From positions 1 to 64,000 of the forward strand of contig JBKJSM010000057.1 of assembly GCA_046594445.1 (NCBI GenBank): a stretch of 64,000 nucleotides of DNA, in the 5' to 3' direction. This DNA is from Gaiellasilicea sp046594445 (GTDB lineage Bacteria > Actinomycetota > Thermoleophilia > Gaiellales > Gaiellaceae). Shown here piece after piece: positions 1 through 7,853 of the stretch. The notes under the pieces were generated by a model. It ran no database searches and was not told the DNA's origin. It saw only the letters and a program-made list of their open reading frames with translations. The translations under genes and the position numbers were made by a program. Each line of letters starts with the position of its first letter. The stretch's first letter is position 1.

Positions 1-257
1 CCGACGAACCGTGCCTTGCTGCGCTCCCGGAGCAGCCGCCCGATCGCGGCCATGGCGGCGTGCTCGTCGTCGGGCACGAGCGTTGTCGCACCACGCTCGC
101 GGGCGTCGTCGACGAACTCACGTCCGCCGCGGATCGCGACGAAGAGATCGCCCGGCCGGACGCGGCGCGAGTCGATCTGCAGCCCCGTGACCGCTTCGGA
201 GCCGATCAGCTCGCCCGGAGCGACTGCACCGATCTCCTTGGTCTCGAGCGGGATCAC
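1..257 (-). CDS. murF: MurF, UDP-MurNAc-tripeptide:D-Ala-D-Ala ligase (N-terminus only, cut by window edge)
   Basis: Only the first 85 or so codons are in the window. They read as a MurF N-terminal domain, with the IDSRRVRPGDLFVAIRG pattern of the Mur ligase uridine-binding domain followed by a stretch like GATTLVPDDEHAAM. MurF adds D-Ala-D-Ala to the UDP-muramyl tripeptide in the cytoplasm. The GTG start at 257 overlaps the murE stop (GTGA), which implies translational coupling and is the usual dcw order murE-murF. The ATP-binding and C-terminal domains lie outside the window. Confidence 0.88.
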   Translation of the reverse strand, partial: MIPLETKEIGAVAPGELIGSEAVTGLQIDSRRVRPGDLFVAIRGGREFVDDARERGATTLVPDDEHAAMAAIGRLLRERSKARFV

Positions 258-1690
258 GCGCTGAGCACCTCCCGGGCGACGACCCGGTCGTCGAAGGGAA
301 GCTTCTCGCCGGCGATCTCCTGCCCCTGCTCGTGACCCTTGCCGGCGATCACGACGACGTCGCCGGGCTCGGCTCGCCCGATCGCGCGGGCGATCGCGCT
401 CCGGCGGTCGGGGTCGATCTCGACGTCCAGGCCGGCGCCCTGGAGGATGTCCTGGATGATCGCGAGCGGCTCCTCGCTGCGCGGGTTGTCCGAGGTGACC
501 ACGACGACGTCGGCGAGGTCTGCGGCGATCTTCCCCATCAGCGGCCGCTTGCCGCGGTCGCGATCGCCGCCGGCGCCGAAGACGACGATCACGCGTCCTT
601 CCGTGATGTCGCGGGCGGCGCGGAGGACGTTGTCGAGCGCATCGGGCTTGTGCGAGTAGTCGACGAGGACGGTGAACGGCTGTCCCGCGTCGACGGCCTC
701 GAAGCGGCCGGGGACGCCCAGCAAGGCCCGGACTCCCGCCGCGATCTCGTCCTCGCCGATGTCGAGCAGGATCCCGGCTGCGACGGCGCCGAGAACATTC
801 TCGACGTTGAACCGCCCGCGCAGCACCGTCTCGATCTCGATCCCGCCCGCTGTGAAGCGGGCGCCGGAGCCGTCGATGACCAACCCCTCCGGACGGATCT
901 CCGCGTCGTCGGCGAAGCCGAAGGTGATCAGGGGCGCACGTCGCGTCTGCTCCAGCTCGTCCGCGAGCACGCGACCCCACTCGTCGCCGATGTTCACCGC
1001 TGCCGGTGGGGGCGCGGCGCCGGTAAAGAGCCGGCGCTTGGCCTTGAAGTACTCCTCCATCGTGATGTGGAAGTCGAGGTGATCCTGGCTCAGGTTCGTG
1101 AACACGAGCGCATCGAAGCGCACCCGGTCGAGCCGGTGCAGGACGGAGGCATGCGAGGAGGCCTCCAGGGCGACGCTGCGGTCGCCGGCGTCGAGCATCT
1201 CCCGGAAGCTCCGCTGGAGGTCAATCGCCTCCGGCGTCGTCAGGGACGCCTTCCGCACCTCGCCGCCGATCCGGCTTTCGACCGTCCCGAGCAGCGCCGG
1301 CCGTCGCCCGGCTGCGTCGAGGAGCGAGTGCAGGAGAAAGGCGGTGGTCGTCTTGCCGCTCGTGCCGGTGACGCCGGCGACCTCGAGCTCGCGTGTCGGC
1401 TCGCCGAAGAAGATGTCCGCGGCTGTCGCCATTGCCGCGCGTGTGGACTGAACGACGAGCTGGGGTACCTCCACCTCGACGGCTCGCTCGACGACGAGCG
1501 CGACGGCGCCGTTCTCGACCGCCTGCGCAGCGAAGTCGTGGCCGTCGACCCGCTCGCCGGGAACGGCGAAGAAGGCCGCCCCGGGAGTGACGGCGCGGGC
1601 GTCGTAGGCAAGATCCCGCACCTCGACGGGATCCGCTCCGAGGACCGCCTCCGGTGCGAGCGCGGCAACCAGACGCTCGAGCTCCATCAT
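254..1690 (-). CDS. murE: MurE, UDP-MurNAc-L-Ala-D-Glu ligase, probably meso-DAP adding
   Basis: 478 residues, normal length. MurE adds the third amino acid to the peptidoglycan stem peptide. The ATP loop GVTGTSGKTTT lies near residue 108. A DNPR motif at residues 401-404 is the signature associated with meso-diaminopimelate recognition, so this cell wall is predicted to be DAP-type. A KGHEQ motif follows near the C-terminus. Two adjacent ATG codons (1690, 1687) could start it. It lies 12 nt behind ftsI and overlaps murF by 4 nt, so it belongs to the dcw operon. Confidence 0.95.
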   Translation of the reverse strand: MMELERLVAALAPEAVLGADPVEVRDLAYDARAVTPGAAFFAVPGERVDGHDFAAQAVENGAVALVVERAVEVEVPQLVVQSTRAAMATAADIFFGEPTRELEVAGVTGTSGKTTTAFLLHSLLDAAGRRPALLGTVESRIGGEVRKASLTTPEAIDLQRSFREMLDAGDRSVALEASSHASVLHRLDRVRFDALVFTNLSQDHLDFHITMEEYFKAKRRLFTGAAPPPAAVNIGDEWGRVLADELEQTRRAPLITFGFADDAEIRPEGLVIDGSGARFTAGGIEIETVLRGRFNVENVLGAVAAGILLDIGEDEIAAGVRALLGVPGRFEAVDAGQPFTVLVDYSHKPDALDNVLRAARDITEGRVIVVFGAGGDRDRGKRPLMGKIAADLADVVVVTSDNPRSEEPLAIIQDILQGAGLDVEIDPDRRSAIARAIGRAEPGDVVVIAGKGHEQGQEIAGEKLPFDDRVVAREVLSA

Positions 1691-1702
1691 CGGGCGGGAA
1701 CG

Positions 1703-3388
1703 CTACCGAGAGGTGGTAGCGCCGGTTGCTGCATCCGGTGCGATCTCGAGCTCGACGAGGCCACGACGCGCGATCTCCGCAAAAGCGGGCGCGGCGACAA
1801 CGCCCCCGTAGATCGTGCCCACGGGCTCGTCGATCGAGACGAGGACGACGAGGCGGGGGTCCTTGGCCGGCACGACGCCGACGAAGGAGGCAAAGTACTT
1901 CGTGGTCGAGTAGCCACCCGGGACGGGCTTGTTGGCCGTTCCCGTCTTGCCGGCAACCGTATAGCCGGGCACGGCGGCCGCCGCGCCCGTGCCACCCTCG
2001 GCAGAGACGACGTCGCGCAGCATCGCCATCATCTGCGCCGAGACGGTCTCCGAGATCACGCGGCGTCCCGGACCGCGCGTCGTCCGCTTCGTCCCGAAGC
2101 GCTCGACGAGATACGGCTTGCGCAGCACGCCGCCGTTGGCGATCGCGCCGTACGCGGCCGCCATCTGAATCGGGGTGACGCCGATCCCCTGCCCGATCGG
2201 GACGTTTCCGATCGTCGATCCGGACCAGTAGCCGGGCAGCAACCCGCGCGACTCGCCGGGATACTCGATTCCCGTTGGCCGGCCGAAGCCGAAGCGGCCG
2301 ATCCACGACTCGACTCGGGTGCGGCCGAGCATCTGCGCGAGCGTGATCGTGCCGATGTTCGACGACTGGGAGAGAATCTGCGCGACGGTCATGTTCTGGG
2401 TGGCACGGGGCTCGTGCTCGTTGATGATCCGGTCAGCGACGCGGATCGACGACTCGAGCCGGAAGGACGTGGTCGGCGCGACGATCTTCTCGGACAGCGA
2501 CGCGGCCACCGTCACGACCTTGAATGTCGATCCCGGCTCGTAGACGTCCGTGACGGCACGATTGCGGCGCCGGTCAGGAGACGCCCCGCCGAAGCGGTTC
2601 GGGTCGAACCCGGGCGCGACGGCCATCGCCAGCACGGCGCCGGTTCTCGGGTCGAGCACGATCGCGGTGCCCGACTTGGCGTTCCAGCGCTTGACCGTCG
2701 AGCGCAGAACGCTCTCGGCGCTCGCCTGGATCCGGTGGTCGATCGTGAGGAAGACGTCCTCCCCCTCGCGCTCGGAGCGGGTGGAGATGACGTCGATCAC
2801 ACGCCCGGCGGGATCGGTGACCGTGGTCTGGCTGCCCGGCTTACCGGCCAACGATCGGTCGAGCTTGCTCTCGAGACCCTCGAGGCCATCGTTGTCGACG
2901 CCGGCGAAGCCGAGCACATGCGCCGCGACCCCACGCTGCGGGTAGAACCGAAGCTCCTCCGAGTAGAAGCCTAGGCCCTTCAGCCTCCGCTTTTCGAGTA
3001 CGGCCGCCTTCGCGGGGTCGGCCTTCCGCCGCACGTAGACGAAGTGCCGCGAGCGGTCGGCGAGCTGCGGATAAAGCTCCTCTGCATCGACGCCGAGCGC
3101 CTTGGCGGCGGCAAGAGCGACCGCGCGGGGATCCTTGATCAGGCGTGGGTCGGCATACACGGTGGTCGTCTGCTCCCCGATCGCGAGCGGCTCGCCCGTG
3201 CGGTCGAAGATCGTTCCCCGGCCGGCGGGAATCTCCGTCGTCGTCTGCTGCTGGCGCGACGCCATCTGCTCGAGCGTCGACGCCTGGACCCCCTGGAGCC
3301 AGACCGCGCGGCCGAGTGTCGCGGCGAAGACGAGCGCGAAGAGGCCGAGCAGGAGGCGGATGCGGCGGTTGGAGTGCCGCTCGCTCAC
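1703..3388 (-). CDS. ftsI: FtsI/PBP3-type division transpeptidase (class B penicillin-binding protein)
   Basis: 561 residues: a short cytoplasmic tail, one membrane anchor at about 10-30, a PBP dimerisation domain at about 50-200, and a transpeptidase domain. All three active-site motifs are present: STFK at 287-290 with the catalytic Ser, SSN at 342-344, and KTG at 481-483. It cross-links septal peptidoglycan outside the membrane. There is no C-terminal PASTA extension. The GTG start overlaps the stop of the upstream FtsL-like gene (GTGA). Its place between ftsL and murE supports the division role rather than an elongation PBP2. Confidence 0.95.
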   Translation of the reverse strand: MSERHSNRRIRLLLGLFALVFAATLGRAVWLQGVQASTLEQMASRQQQTTTEIPAGRGTIFDRTGEPLAIGEQTTTVYADPRLIKDPRAVALAAAKALGVDAEELYPQLADRSRHFVYVRRKADPAKAAVLEKRRLKGLGFYSEELRFYPQRGVAAHVLGFAGVDNDGLEGLESKLDRSLAGKPGSQTTVTDPAGRVIDVISTRSEREGEDVFLTIDHRIQASAESVLRSTVKRWNAKSGTAIVLDPRTGAVLAMAVAPGFDPNRFGGASPDRRRNRAVTDVYEPGSTFKVVTVAASLSEKIVAPTTSFRLESSIRVADRIINEHEPRATQNMTVAQILSQSSNIGTITLAQMLGRTRVESWIGRFGFGRPTGIEYPGESRGLLPGYWSGSTIGNVPIGQGIGVTPIQMAAAYGAIANGGVLRKPYLVERFGTKRTTRGPGRRVISETVSAQMMAMLRDVVSAEGGTGAAAAVPGYTVAGKTGTANKPVPGGYSTTKYFASFVGVVPAKDPRLVVLVSIDEPVGTIYGGVVAAPAFAEIARRGLVELEIAPDAATGATTSR

Positions 3389-3750
3389 TTTGCGGGCGGC
3401 GCCAGCTGGACGTGGTAGGTGAGGGCCGGATCGGCCTCCACCAGCCCGAGACGAGAGCGTGCCTGCGACTCGATCCGCGCGTTGGCGGACGCACTGGAGA
3501 GCTGCGAGCTCAGCCGGTTCGTGTCCGCCCGCAGCTGCACCCGCTCGCGGCTGAGCTCGTCGAGCCGGACGTTGAGCTGGAGGACTGCGACGTTAACGGC
3601 GACGACGCCGGCGAGCAGCACTGCAAGGAGGACGATCCAGACCACGCCGCCGAACGGGCGCGGCTTCGACGCGGCTTGCGCAACGGATCGCTTGCGCGGC
3701 CGCGCGACGGGCGGCGACTCGACGCGTGCTGCTCCAGCCCAGGTCGACAT
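3385..3750 (-). CDS. FtsL/FtsB-like small division protein
   Basis: 121 residues with bitopic architecture: a basic proline-rich cytoplasmic tail to about residue 32, one hydrophobic helix at about 35-57, a short coiled coil at about 58-90, and a C-terminus with the ARSRLGLV sequence common in FtsL/DivIC-like proteins. These proteins bridge FtsI/FtsW to the divisome. Sequence is poorly conserved in the family, so the call rests on size, topology and position between rsmH and ftsI. Its ATG at 3750 sits only a few bases beyond the foot of the long inverted repeat at 3757-3917, so ribosome access may depend on that structure. Confidence 0.8.
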   Translation of the reverse strand: MSTWAGAARVESPPVARPRKRSVAQAASKPRPFGGVVWIVLLAVLLAGVVAVNVAVLQLNVRLDELSRERVQLRADTNRLSSQLSSASANARIESQARSRLGLVEADPALTYHVQLAPPAK

Positions 3751-3756
3751 CAGTTA

Positions 3757-3917
3757 GTGACCCGCCCGGTGACGGTTTCGCGGCTCTGGCGTGTGAGCTG
3801 CAAGCGAGGCTAGGACGCAGGGAGCGTGCGGGCCGGTTGGCCCGGACGCGACTGAGGACGACGCATCGCGCCGCAGATCGCGTGCCAGAGCCTCACTAAC
3901 TGTCGCCGGGCGGGTCA
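3757..3917 (-). repeat. Long imperfect inverted repeat in the rsmH-ftsL gap
   Basis: About 78-nt arms (3757-3834 and 3840-3917) fold back on a GGGCC/GGCCC apex near 3830-3844. The outer 13 bases match exactly. Several inner differences are T/C or G/A changes that keep G-U pairs in RNA, and a second block (GGCTCTGGC) also matches. A further exact 10-base pair, CAGTTAGTGA at 3751-3760 and its complement at 3892-3901, overlaps the structure. The element fills the whole gap, touches the rsmH stop and ends just before the ftsL start. It could be a structured mRNA leader or attenuator, a processing site, or an old palindromic mobile repeat. There is no T-tract to make it a classical terminator. Confidence 0.7.
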
Positions 3918-4877
3918 CGACACCTTCAGGGCGGCGCGGAGCTTCGCGGACGACGCACGTGGGTTCGACTCGATCTCGCGCTGCCCCGGTCGCACCGGCT
4001 TGCGAGTCAGGTCGCGCAGCACGGGCTCGTTCCCGCAGTTGCAGATCGGGAACTCCGGCGGGCACGTGCAGCCGCGGGCCTGCTCGCGGAAGAAGCGCTT
4101 GACGATCCGGTCTTCGAGCGAGTGGAAGCTGATGACGGCGATGCGGCCTCCGGGCCGGAGCATCCGCACCGCCGCCGGGAGTGCTGCTTCGAGCGCGCCG
4201 AGCTCGTCGTTGACTGCGATCCGCAGGGACTGGAACACCCGCTTGGCGGGATGGCCGTCGCCGAAGCGCGCAGGCGTCGGAATCGCCTGCTTGATCGTGT
4301 CCGCGAGGTCGGTGGTGCGCTCGTACGGCCGCTCGGCGCGGCGGCGCACGATCGCCCGCGCGATCTGGCGCGCATACCGCTCCTCGCCGTAGCGCTTAAA
4401 GATCAGGGCGAGCTCGCGCTCCTCGGCCTCGTTCACGAGCTCGCGGGCCGAGAGCTCGGCGGCGCTGTCCATCCGCATGTCGAGTGGCGCGTCCGCGGCA
4501 TACGAGAATCCGCGCTCCGGCCGGTCGAGCTGCATCGACGAGACGCCGAGGTCGAGCAGGATCGCGTCGGCCTGGACGTCGTTGGCGGCGAGCTGGCCGA
4601 GGACGAGCGAGAACTCACCGCGCAGGAAGCGAGCCTGGACGCCCCTGTTGCCGGCCTTGAACCGGTCGAAGTAGGAACGGGCGGACGGATCGCGGTCGAT
4701 CGCGATCAGCTTGCCGTCACCCTCGAGATCGCCGGTGAGCAGACTCGAGTGACCGCCTGCGCCGAAGGTGCCGTCGACGACGGTCTCACCCGGGCGCACG
4801 GCGAGGAGCTCGCGCACCTCTTCGGCGAGCACGGGGACGTGGTCAGACGCGCTTGTCTGCAAGACGTTCGGCAACAT
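3915..4877 (-). CDS. rsmH: RsmH (MraW), 16S rRNA m4C1402 N4-methyltransferase
   Basis: 320 residues from the ATG at 4877. It methylates C1402 of 16S rRNA using S-adenosylmethionine. The N-terminal HVPVLAEEV signature and the SAM-binding DGTFGAGGHS loop are clear. The C-terminal part has CTCPPEFPICNCG and KPVRPGQREIESNPRA-type motifs of the family. Reading continues upstream, but the extra residues lie inside mraZ and are not family-like. ATG 4877 overlaps mraZ by 35 nt; TTG 4862 is an alternative. Second gene of the dcw operon. Confidence 0.95.
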   Translation of the reverse strand: MLPNVLQTSASDHVPVLAEEVRELLAVRPGETVVDGTFGAGGHSSLLTGDLEGDGKLIAIDRDPSARSYFDRFKAGNRGVQARFLRGEFSLVLGQLAANDVQADAILLDLGVSSMQLDRPERGFSYAADAPLDMRMDSAAELSARELVNEAEERELALIFKRYGEERYARQIARAIVRRRAERPYERTTDLADTIKQAIPTPARFGDGHPAKRVFQSLRIAVNDELGALEAALPAAVRMLRPGGRIAVISFHSLEDRIVKRFFREQARGCTCPPEFPICNCGNEPVLRDLTRKPVRPGQREIESNPRASSAKLRAALKVS

Positions 4878-5277
4878 CGTCTGCGCTCCCTTCGACTTTG
4901 GTGACGTGATCGGCCCAGGCGGCGCGATCCCAGATTTCGAGGTGGTCGTGGACTCCCGCAACGACGACCTCGCGCCCGAGGCGCGCGTGGCGATGCAGCG
5001 CCGGCGGCACGAGCACGCGTCCCTGCTTGTCGAGCTCGGCGTCGGCCGCGGCGGAGAAGAAGAACCGCTTCAGCTCCCTCGCCTCCTTGGAAAAAGGATC
5101 GAGCGGCGCGAGCCGTCCTTCCACGAGAGCGTCCCAGTCGGGCCGGGCGAACACGTCGAGGCACTCATCGAGGCCTCGCGTGAGCACGACGCCACCGGCC
5201 AGCGCCTCCCGGAAGCGCGCCGGAAGCGTGAGCCGGTTCTTCTCGTCGATGGTGTGCTCGTATTCGCCAAAAAACAT
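4843..5277 (-). CDS. mraZ: MraZ, transcriptional regulator of the dcw cluster
   Basis: 144 residues, the standard MraZ size, with the duplicated AbrB-like swapped-hairpin fold. The two DXXXR motifs are visible: D11EKNR15 and DKQGR in the second half. MraZ binds direct GTGG/TGGG repeats upstream of its own gene and represses the division and cell-wall cluster. The ATG at 5277 has an AAGGAAGG Shine-Dalgarno and starts with the family-typical MFFGEYEH; upstream in-frame codons run into the operator and are rejected. First gene of the dcw operon. Confidence 0.95.
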   Translation of the reverse strand: MFFGEYEHTIDEKNRLTLPARFREALAGGVVLTRGLDECLDVFARPDWDALVEGRLAPLDPFSKEARELKRFFFSAAADAELDKQGRVLVPPALHRHARLGREVVVAGVHDHLEIWDRAAWADHVTKVEGSADDVAERLADKRV

Positions 5278-5299
5278 CGTCTCGCGCCTTCCTTGTCTC

Positions 5300-5341
5300 C
5301 CACTTTCCCCCACTCTAAACCACGATGCCCCACTTGTCCAC
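5300..5341 (-). promoter_or_regulatory. MraZ operator: five GTGG direct repeats
   Basis: On the minus strand GTGG occurs at 5341-5338, 5333-5330, 5323-5320, 5313-5310 and 5303-5300. The spacing is 8, 10, 10 and 10 bases, so the last four lie on one helix face. MraZ in other bacteria binds TGGGN/GTGG-type repeats with a near-helical period upstream of mraZ. The array sits 23-64 nt upstream of the mraZ ATG and probably overlaps the promoter. I cannot place -10/-35 elements with confidence. Confidence 0.85.
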
Positions 5342-5410
5342 CCCAAAAGGGTGAATTCCTGCAGGCGGAAACGAACTGTCCAGCAAGAGGCGCAGCCGCG
5401 TGGCCGAGGG

Positions 5411-6214
5411 TCAGCTGGTCAGGCCGGCGCCGCGCCGGGTCAGCGCGAGCGCGCCGCGCTCGGAGGCGAAGCCGAGGGCGTCGGCCACGTCCATCCCCTG
5501 CGCGAGCGCGTAGGTGAGGCCGGCGGCGAAGCAGTCGCCCGCGCCGTAGACGTCCTCGTAGGGCCCGGGTGCGAGCGCCGCCTTGTACGGGCCGCCCGGC
5601 TGCGCCCAGCCGCCGAGCGCGCCGGCGGTCGAGACGACGACCTTTGGCGGTGGATCGAGGTCGCCCGCGACATATCGCTCGGCGGGGTCGTCGCCGCTCG
5701 CGACCAGCGCGTCGATCTCCACGCCCGCCGCATGGAGCGTCGGCAGCTCGCGGGCGGTCGCGACGAGGACGCGGGCGCGGCGCGCTTGCCGCACCGCCTC
5801 CGCGTCTCCAGCGGTGAAATAGACGCCGTCGAACCCGGAGAGCTCTTCCCACGGCAGCTCCCCCTCCCCGCCCCGCGGGCGCGGTTTCTCGCCGATCACG
5901 GTGATCGTCCGCTCGCCGGTCTCGTCGACGTAACAGAAGCCCCGCCGCTGCAGGCCCTCCGGCTCCGGAGCCCGGATGCGTACGGACGCCTGCTCGAGCG
6001 TCGTCCGCGAGCGGTCGCCGAGCTCGTCGCCGCCGAGGATGCAGTACAGCGACGACTCGCCCGCCAGCCGGGCGAGCTCGACCGCCGCGACGCCGCCGCC
6101 GCCGGCCGGCTCCTCCCAGGTCTCCTGCGCAGTCACGATCTCCCCCGGCCGCGGAACCGCCTCGACGCGGACGAACTCGATCCACTCCACGTGCCCGACG
6201 ACCGCGAGTTTCAT
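5411..6214 (-). CDS. PfkB-family sugar/nucleoside kinase
   Basis: 267 residues, slightly short for the ribokinase family. It has the N-terminal GGGG substrate motif (around 38-41) and the C-terminal GAGDCF motif at 224-229, where D227 is the expected catalytic base. These cytosolic enzymes phosphorylate sugars or nucleosides with ATP; the substrate cannot be read from sequence. It lies upstream of mraZ on the same strand, separated by 133 nt holding the mraZ promoter, and is divergent from the sigma factor gene 42 nt away. Confidence 0.85.
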   Translation of the reverse strand: MKLAVVGHVEWIEFVRVEAVPRPGEIVTAQETWEEPAGGGGVAAVELARLAGESSLYCILGGDELGDRSRTTLEQASVRIRAPEPEGLQRRGFCYVDETGERTITVIGEKPRPRGGEGELPWEELSGFDGVYFTAGDAEAVRQARRARVLVATARELPTLHAAGVEIDALVASGDDPAERYVAGDLDPPPKVVVSTAGALGGWAQPGGPYKAALAPGPYEDVYGAGDCFAAGLTYALAQGMDVADALGFASERGALALTRRGAGLTS

Positions 6215-6256
6215 GACGGCACTCTCACAGAAGCCGGCCGGCCCGCGTTACAGGGG

Positions 6257-6727
6257 ATGATGGAAGCAGTGACCGCGATCCCCCCGTTCGAGCGCTTCTA
6301 CGTCGAGCAGAGCGACATCGTGCTGGGCTTCCTGCGCCGGCGGCTCGGGGGCCAGGCCGCGGAGGACGCCTTCCAGGAGACGTTCCTTCGCGCCCTGCGC
6401 GCCTACGACCGCCTGGAGCACGGCGAGCACCTGCGCGCCTGGGTGCTGACGATCGCCGCCCGGCTCGCGACCGACACGGGCCGTCGCGCGAGGCCGATGA
6501 GCCACGAGCTGCCCGACCTACCGATCGAAGACGGCCGGCCCGCCTACGCCCAGATCGAGCATCTGGCCGACTCTCTGCCGCCGACCGAGCGCGCCGCCGT
6601 GGTGCTCCGTTACGCCTACGACCTCGCCTACGACGACATCGCAGTCGCACTCGACTCGACGCCGGAGGCCGCCCGCCAAGCCGCCTCCTCCGGAGTCCGG
6701 CGCCTACGGATTGAGAGGATCGCATGA
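6257..6727 (+). CDS. ECF-type RNA polymerase sigma factor
   Basis: 156 residues with only the two ECF domains: region 2 at about 10-75 (EDAFQETFLRALRAYDRL) and region 4 at about 100-155 (LPPTERAAVVLRY, then a helix-turn-helix ending in SGVRRLRIERIA). Two tandem ATGs (6257, 6260) are possible starts. Its stop overlaps the ogt start by 4 nt (ATGA). I see no adjacent anti-sigma gene, which is unusual for a stress ECF. The coupling to an alkyltransferase suggests a role in the DNA-alkylation response; that is inference. Confidence 0.88.
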   Translation: MMEAVTAIPPFERFYVEQSDIVLGFLRRRLGGQAAEDAFQETFLRALRAYDRLEHGEHLRAWVLTIAARLATDTGRRARPMSHELPDLPIEDGRPAYAQIEHLADSLPPTERAAVVLRYAYDLAYDDIAVALDSTPEAARQAASSGVRRLRIERIA

Positions 6728-7296
6728 CAACCGCCGACTCAGTCTCCCCCGACCTCGACCGCCGCTTCCGCGAAGCCGCCGCCGGCTCCGGCCTGCTCGA
6801 CGTGGGCTTCGACGTGATCGACTCCCCGATCGGCCCGCTCCTCGTCGCCGCGACTCCACAGGGGCTTGCCCGGATCTTCTTCGACGCCGAGCCGGAGCTG
6901 CACCTTGACCGGCTCGCCCGTTCGTTCGGGCCGCGTGTCCTCCGCTCGTCCGCGAGCGTCGACGATGCGCACCGCCAGCTCGACGAGTACTTCGCCGGCA
7001 GCCGGAGCGCGTTCGCGCTCGACGTCGACCTGCGCGGCGCCGCGCCCTTCGCCCGCCAGGTGCTCGACGAACTGGCCCAGGTCCCGTACGGCCAGACGAC
7101 GACCTACGGGACGCTCGCGACGAAGGTGGGCGCGCCCAGGGCGGCCCGCGCGGTCGGAACGGTGATGAACCGCAACCCGATCCCGATCGTGCTCCCCTGC
7201 CATCGCGTCGTCGGATCGACGGGGAGCCTCACCGGGTACGCAGGCGGGCTCGACGTCAAGGAGCGCCTGTTGCGGCTGGAAGGCGCGCTCCTCTGA
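6724..7296 (+). CDS. ogt: Methylated-DNA-protein-cysteine S-methyltransferase (Ogt/MGMT)
   Basis: 190 residues. It repairs O6-alkylguanine by suicidal transfer of the alkyl group to its own cysteine. The PCHRV motif places the acceptor Cys at 159. The helix-turn-helix and arginine-finger region (YGQTTTYGTLA, then RAVGTVMNRNP) precedes it, and an N-terminal MGMT domain covers about 28-100. There is no fused AraC or AlkA domain. The start overlaps the ECF sigma stop, so the two are co-translated. Confidence 0.93.
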   Translation: MTTADSVSPDLDRRFREAAAGSGLLDVGFDVIDSPIGPLLVAATPQGLARIFFDAEPELHLDRLARSFGPRVLRSSASVDDAHRQLDEYFAGSRSAFALDVDLRGAAPFARQVLDELAQVPYGQTTTYGTLATKVGAPRAARAVGTVMNRNPIPIVLPCHRVVGSTGSLTGYAGGLDVKERLLRLEGALL

Positions 7297-7303
7297 TTGG
7301 TTG

Positions 7304-7372
7304 GCGCAGGATGAGCATCCGCGGGAGCGGATGCTCATCGCGCGAAGACCCCTAAAGGGCCGCTTCGCGGCC
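7304..7372. repeat. Two-hairpin intergenic element, copy A
   Basis: First hairpin: a perfect 13-bp stem (7310-7322 with 7327-7339) around GGGA, flanked by GCGC on both sides. Then a conserved AGACCCCTAAAGGG spacer and a second hairpin GGCCGC-TTC-GCGGCC (7358-7372). It lies between ogt and the GFA gene. A related sequence is at 10344-10411 with the same order of blocks. It could terminate ogt, but the second copy is in a divergent promoter region, so a dispersed repeat or shared regulatory RNA element fits better. Confidence 0.7.
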
Positions 7373-7418
7373 GAAAGCATCCACTGCTCTGACTGTGCGG
7401 CTCGTCTAGGCTCTCACC

Positions 7419-7832
7419 ATGAACGACCCGATCACAGGTGCATGCGGCTGCGGGGCGATCCGGTTCGAAGTGACGGAACCGTTCCTCTCGGCCGCATACT
7501 GCCACTGCACGCGTTGCCAGCGGCGCTCGGGCACGGCGGCATCCGCCAACGCGCGCGCGCAGCCCGGCAGCGTCCGCATCGTCGAAGGCGCCGACGAGGT
7601 GCGCGTCTGGGCTCCCGAGGGCGGATTCGAAAAGCTCTTCTGCGGTCGCTGCGGCTCGGCGCTGTTCAGCCGGCCTGGCGGAACCGAGGACATCGTCGGC
7701 GTCCGCCTCGGCTCGCTCGCCGGCGACTTCGGCGTGCGGCCGGAGTGGCACCAGTACGTCGCGTACGCGGCGCAGTGGGAGGAGATACCGGACGACGGGC
7801 TGCCCCGCTACGACGAGGCTCGCCCCAGCTAG
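7419..7832 (+). CDS. GFA-domain (Mss4-like) zinc protein
   Basis: 137 residues. The zinc ligands of the GFA family are visible: a CGCG cluster near residues 9-12, a CHCTRC cluster at 28-33, and a CGRCGS cluster in the second half. The family was named for a glutathione-dependent formaldehyde-activating enzyme, but most members have no proven reaction, and glutathione is unlikely in an actinobacterium. The role is open. It is convergent with the response regulator gene (21-nt gap). Confidence 0.8.
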   Translation: MNDPITGACGCGAIRFEVTEPFLSAAYCHCTRCQRRSGTAASANARAQPGSVRIVEGADEVRVWAPEGGFEKLFCGRCGSALFSRPGGTEDIVGVRLGSLAGDFGVRPEWHQYVAYAAQWEEIPDDGLPRYDEARPS

Positions 7833-7853
7833 GGCTGTCCCCCAGCGAGCGTC

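Noticed and set aside
332..2974. An 880-codon open frame on the plus strand
   Set aside because: It is antisense to murE and ftsI, whose motifs are intact. The Arg/Asp-rich translation is what GC-rich codon bias leaves on the other strand.
3754..4065. Small minus-strand open frame between rsmH and ftsL
   Set aside because: It covers the 3' end of rsmH and the inverted repeat; there is no ribosome site and the translation is low-complexity.
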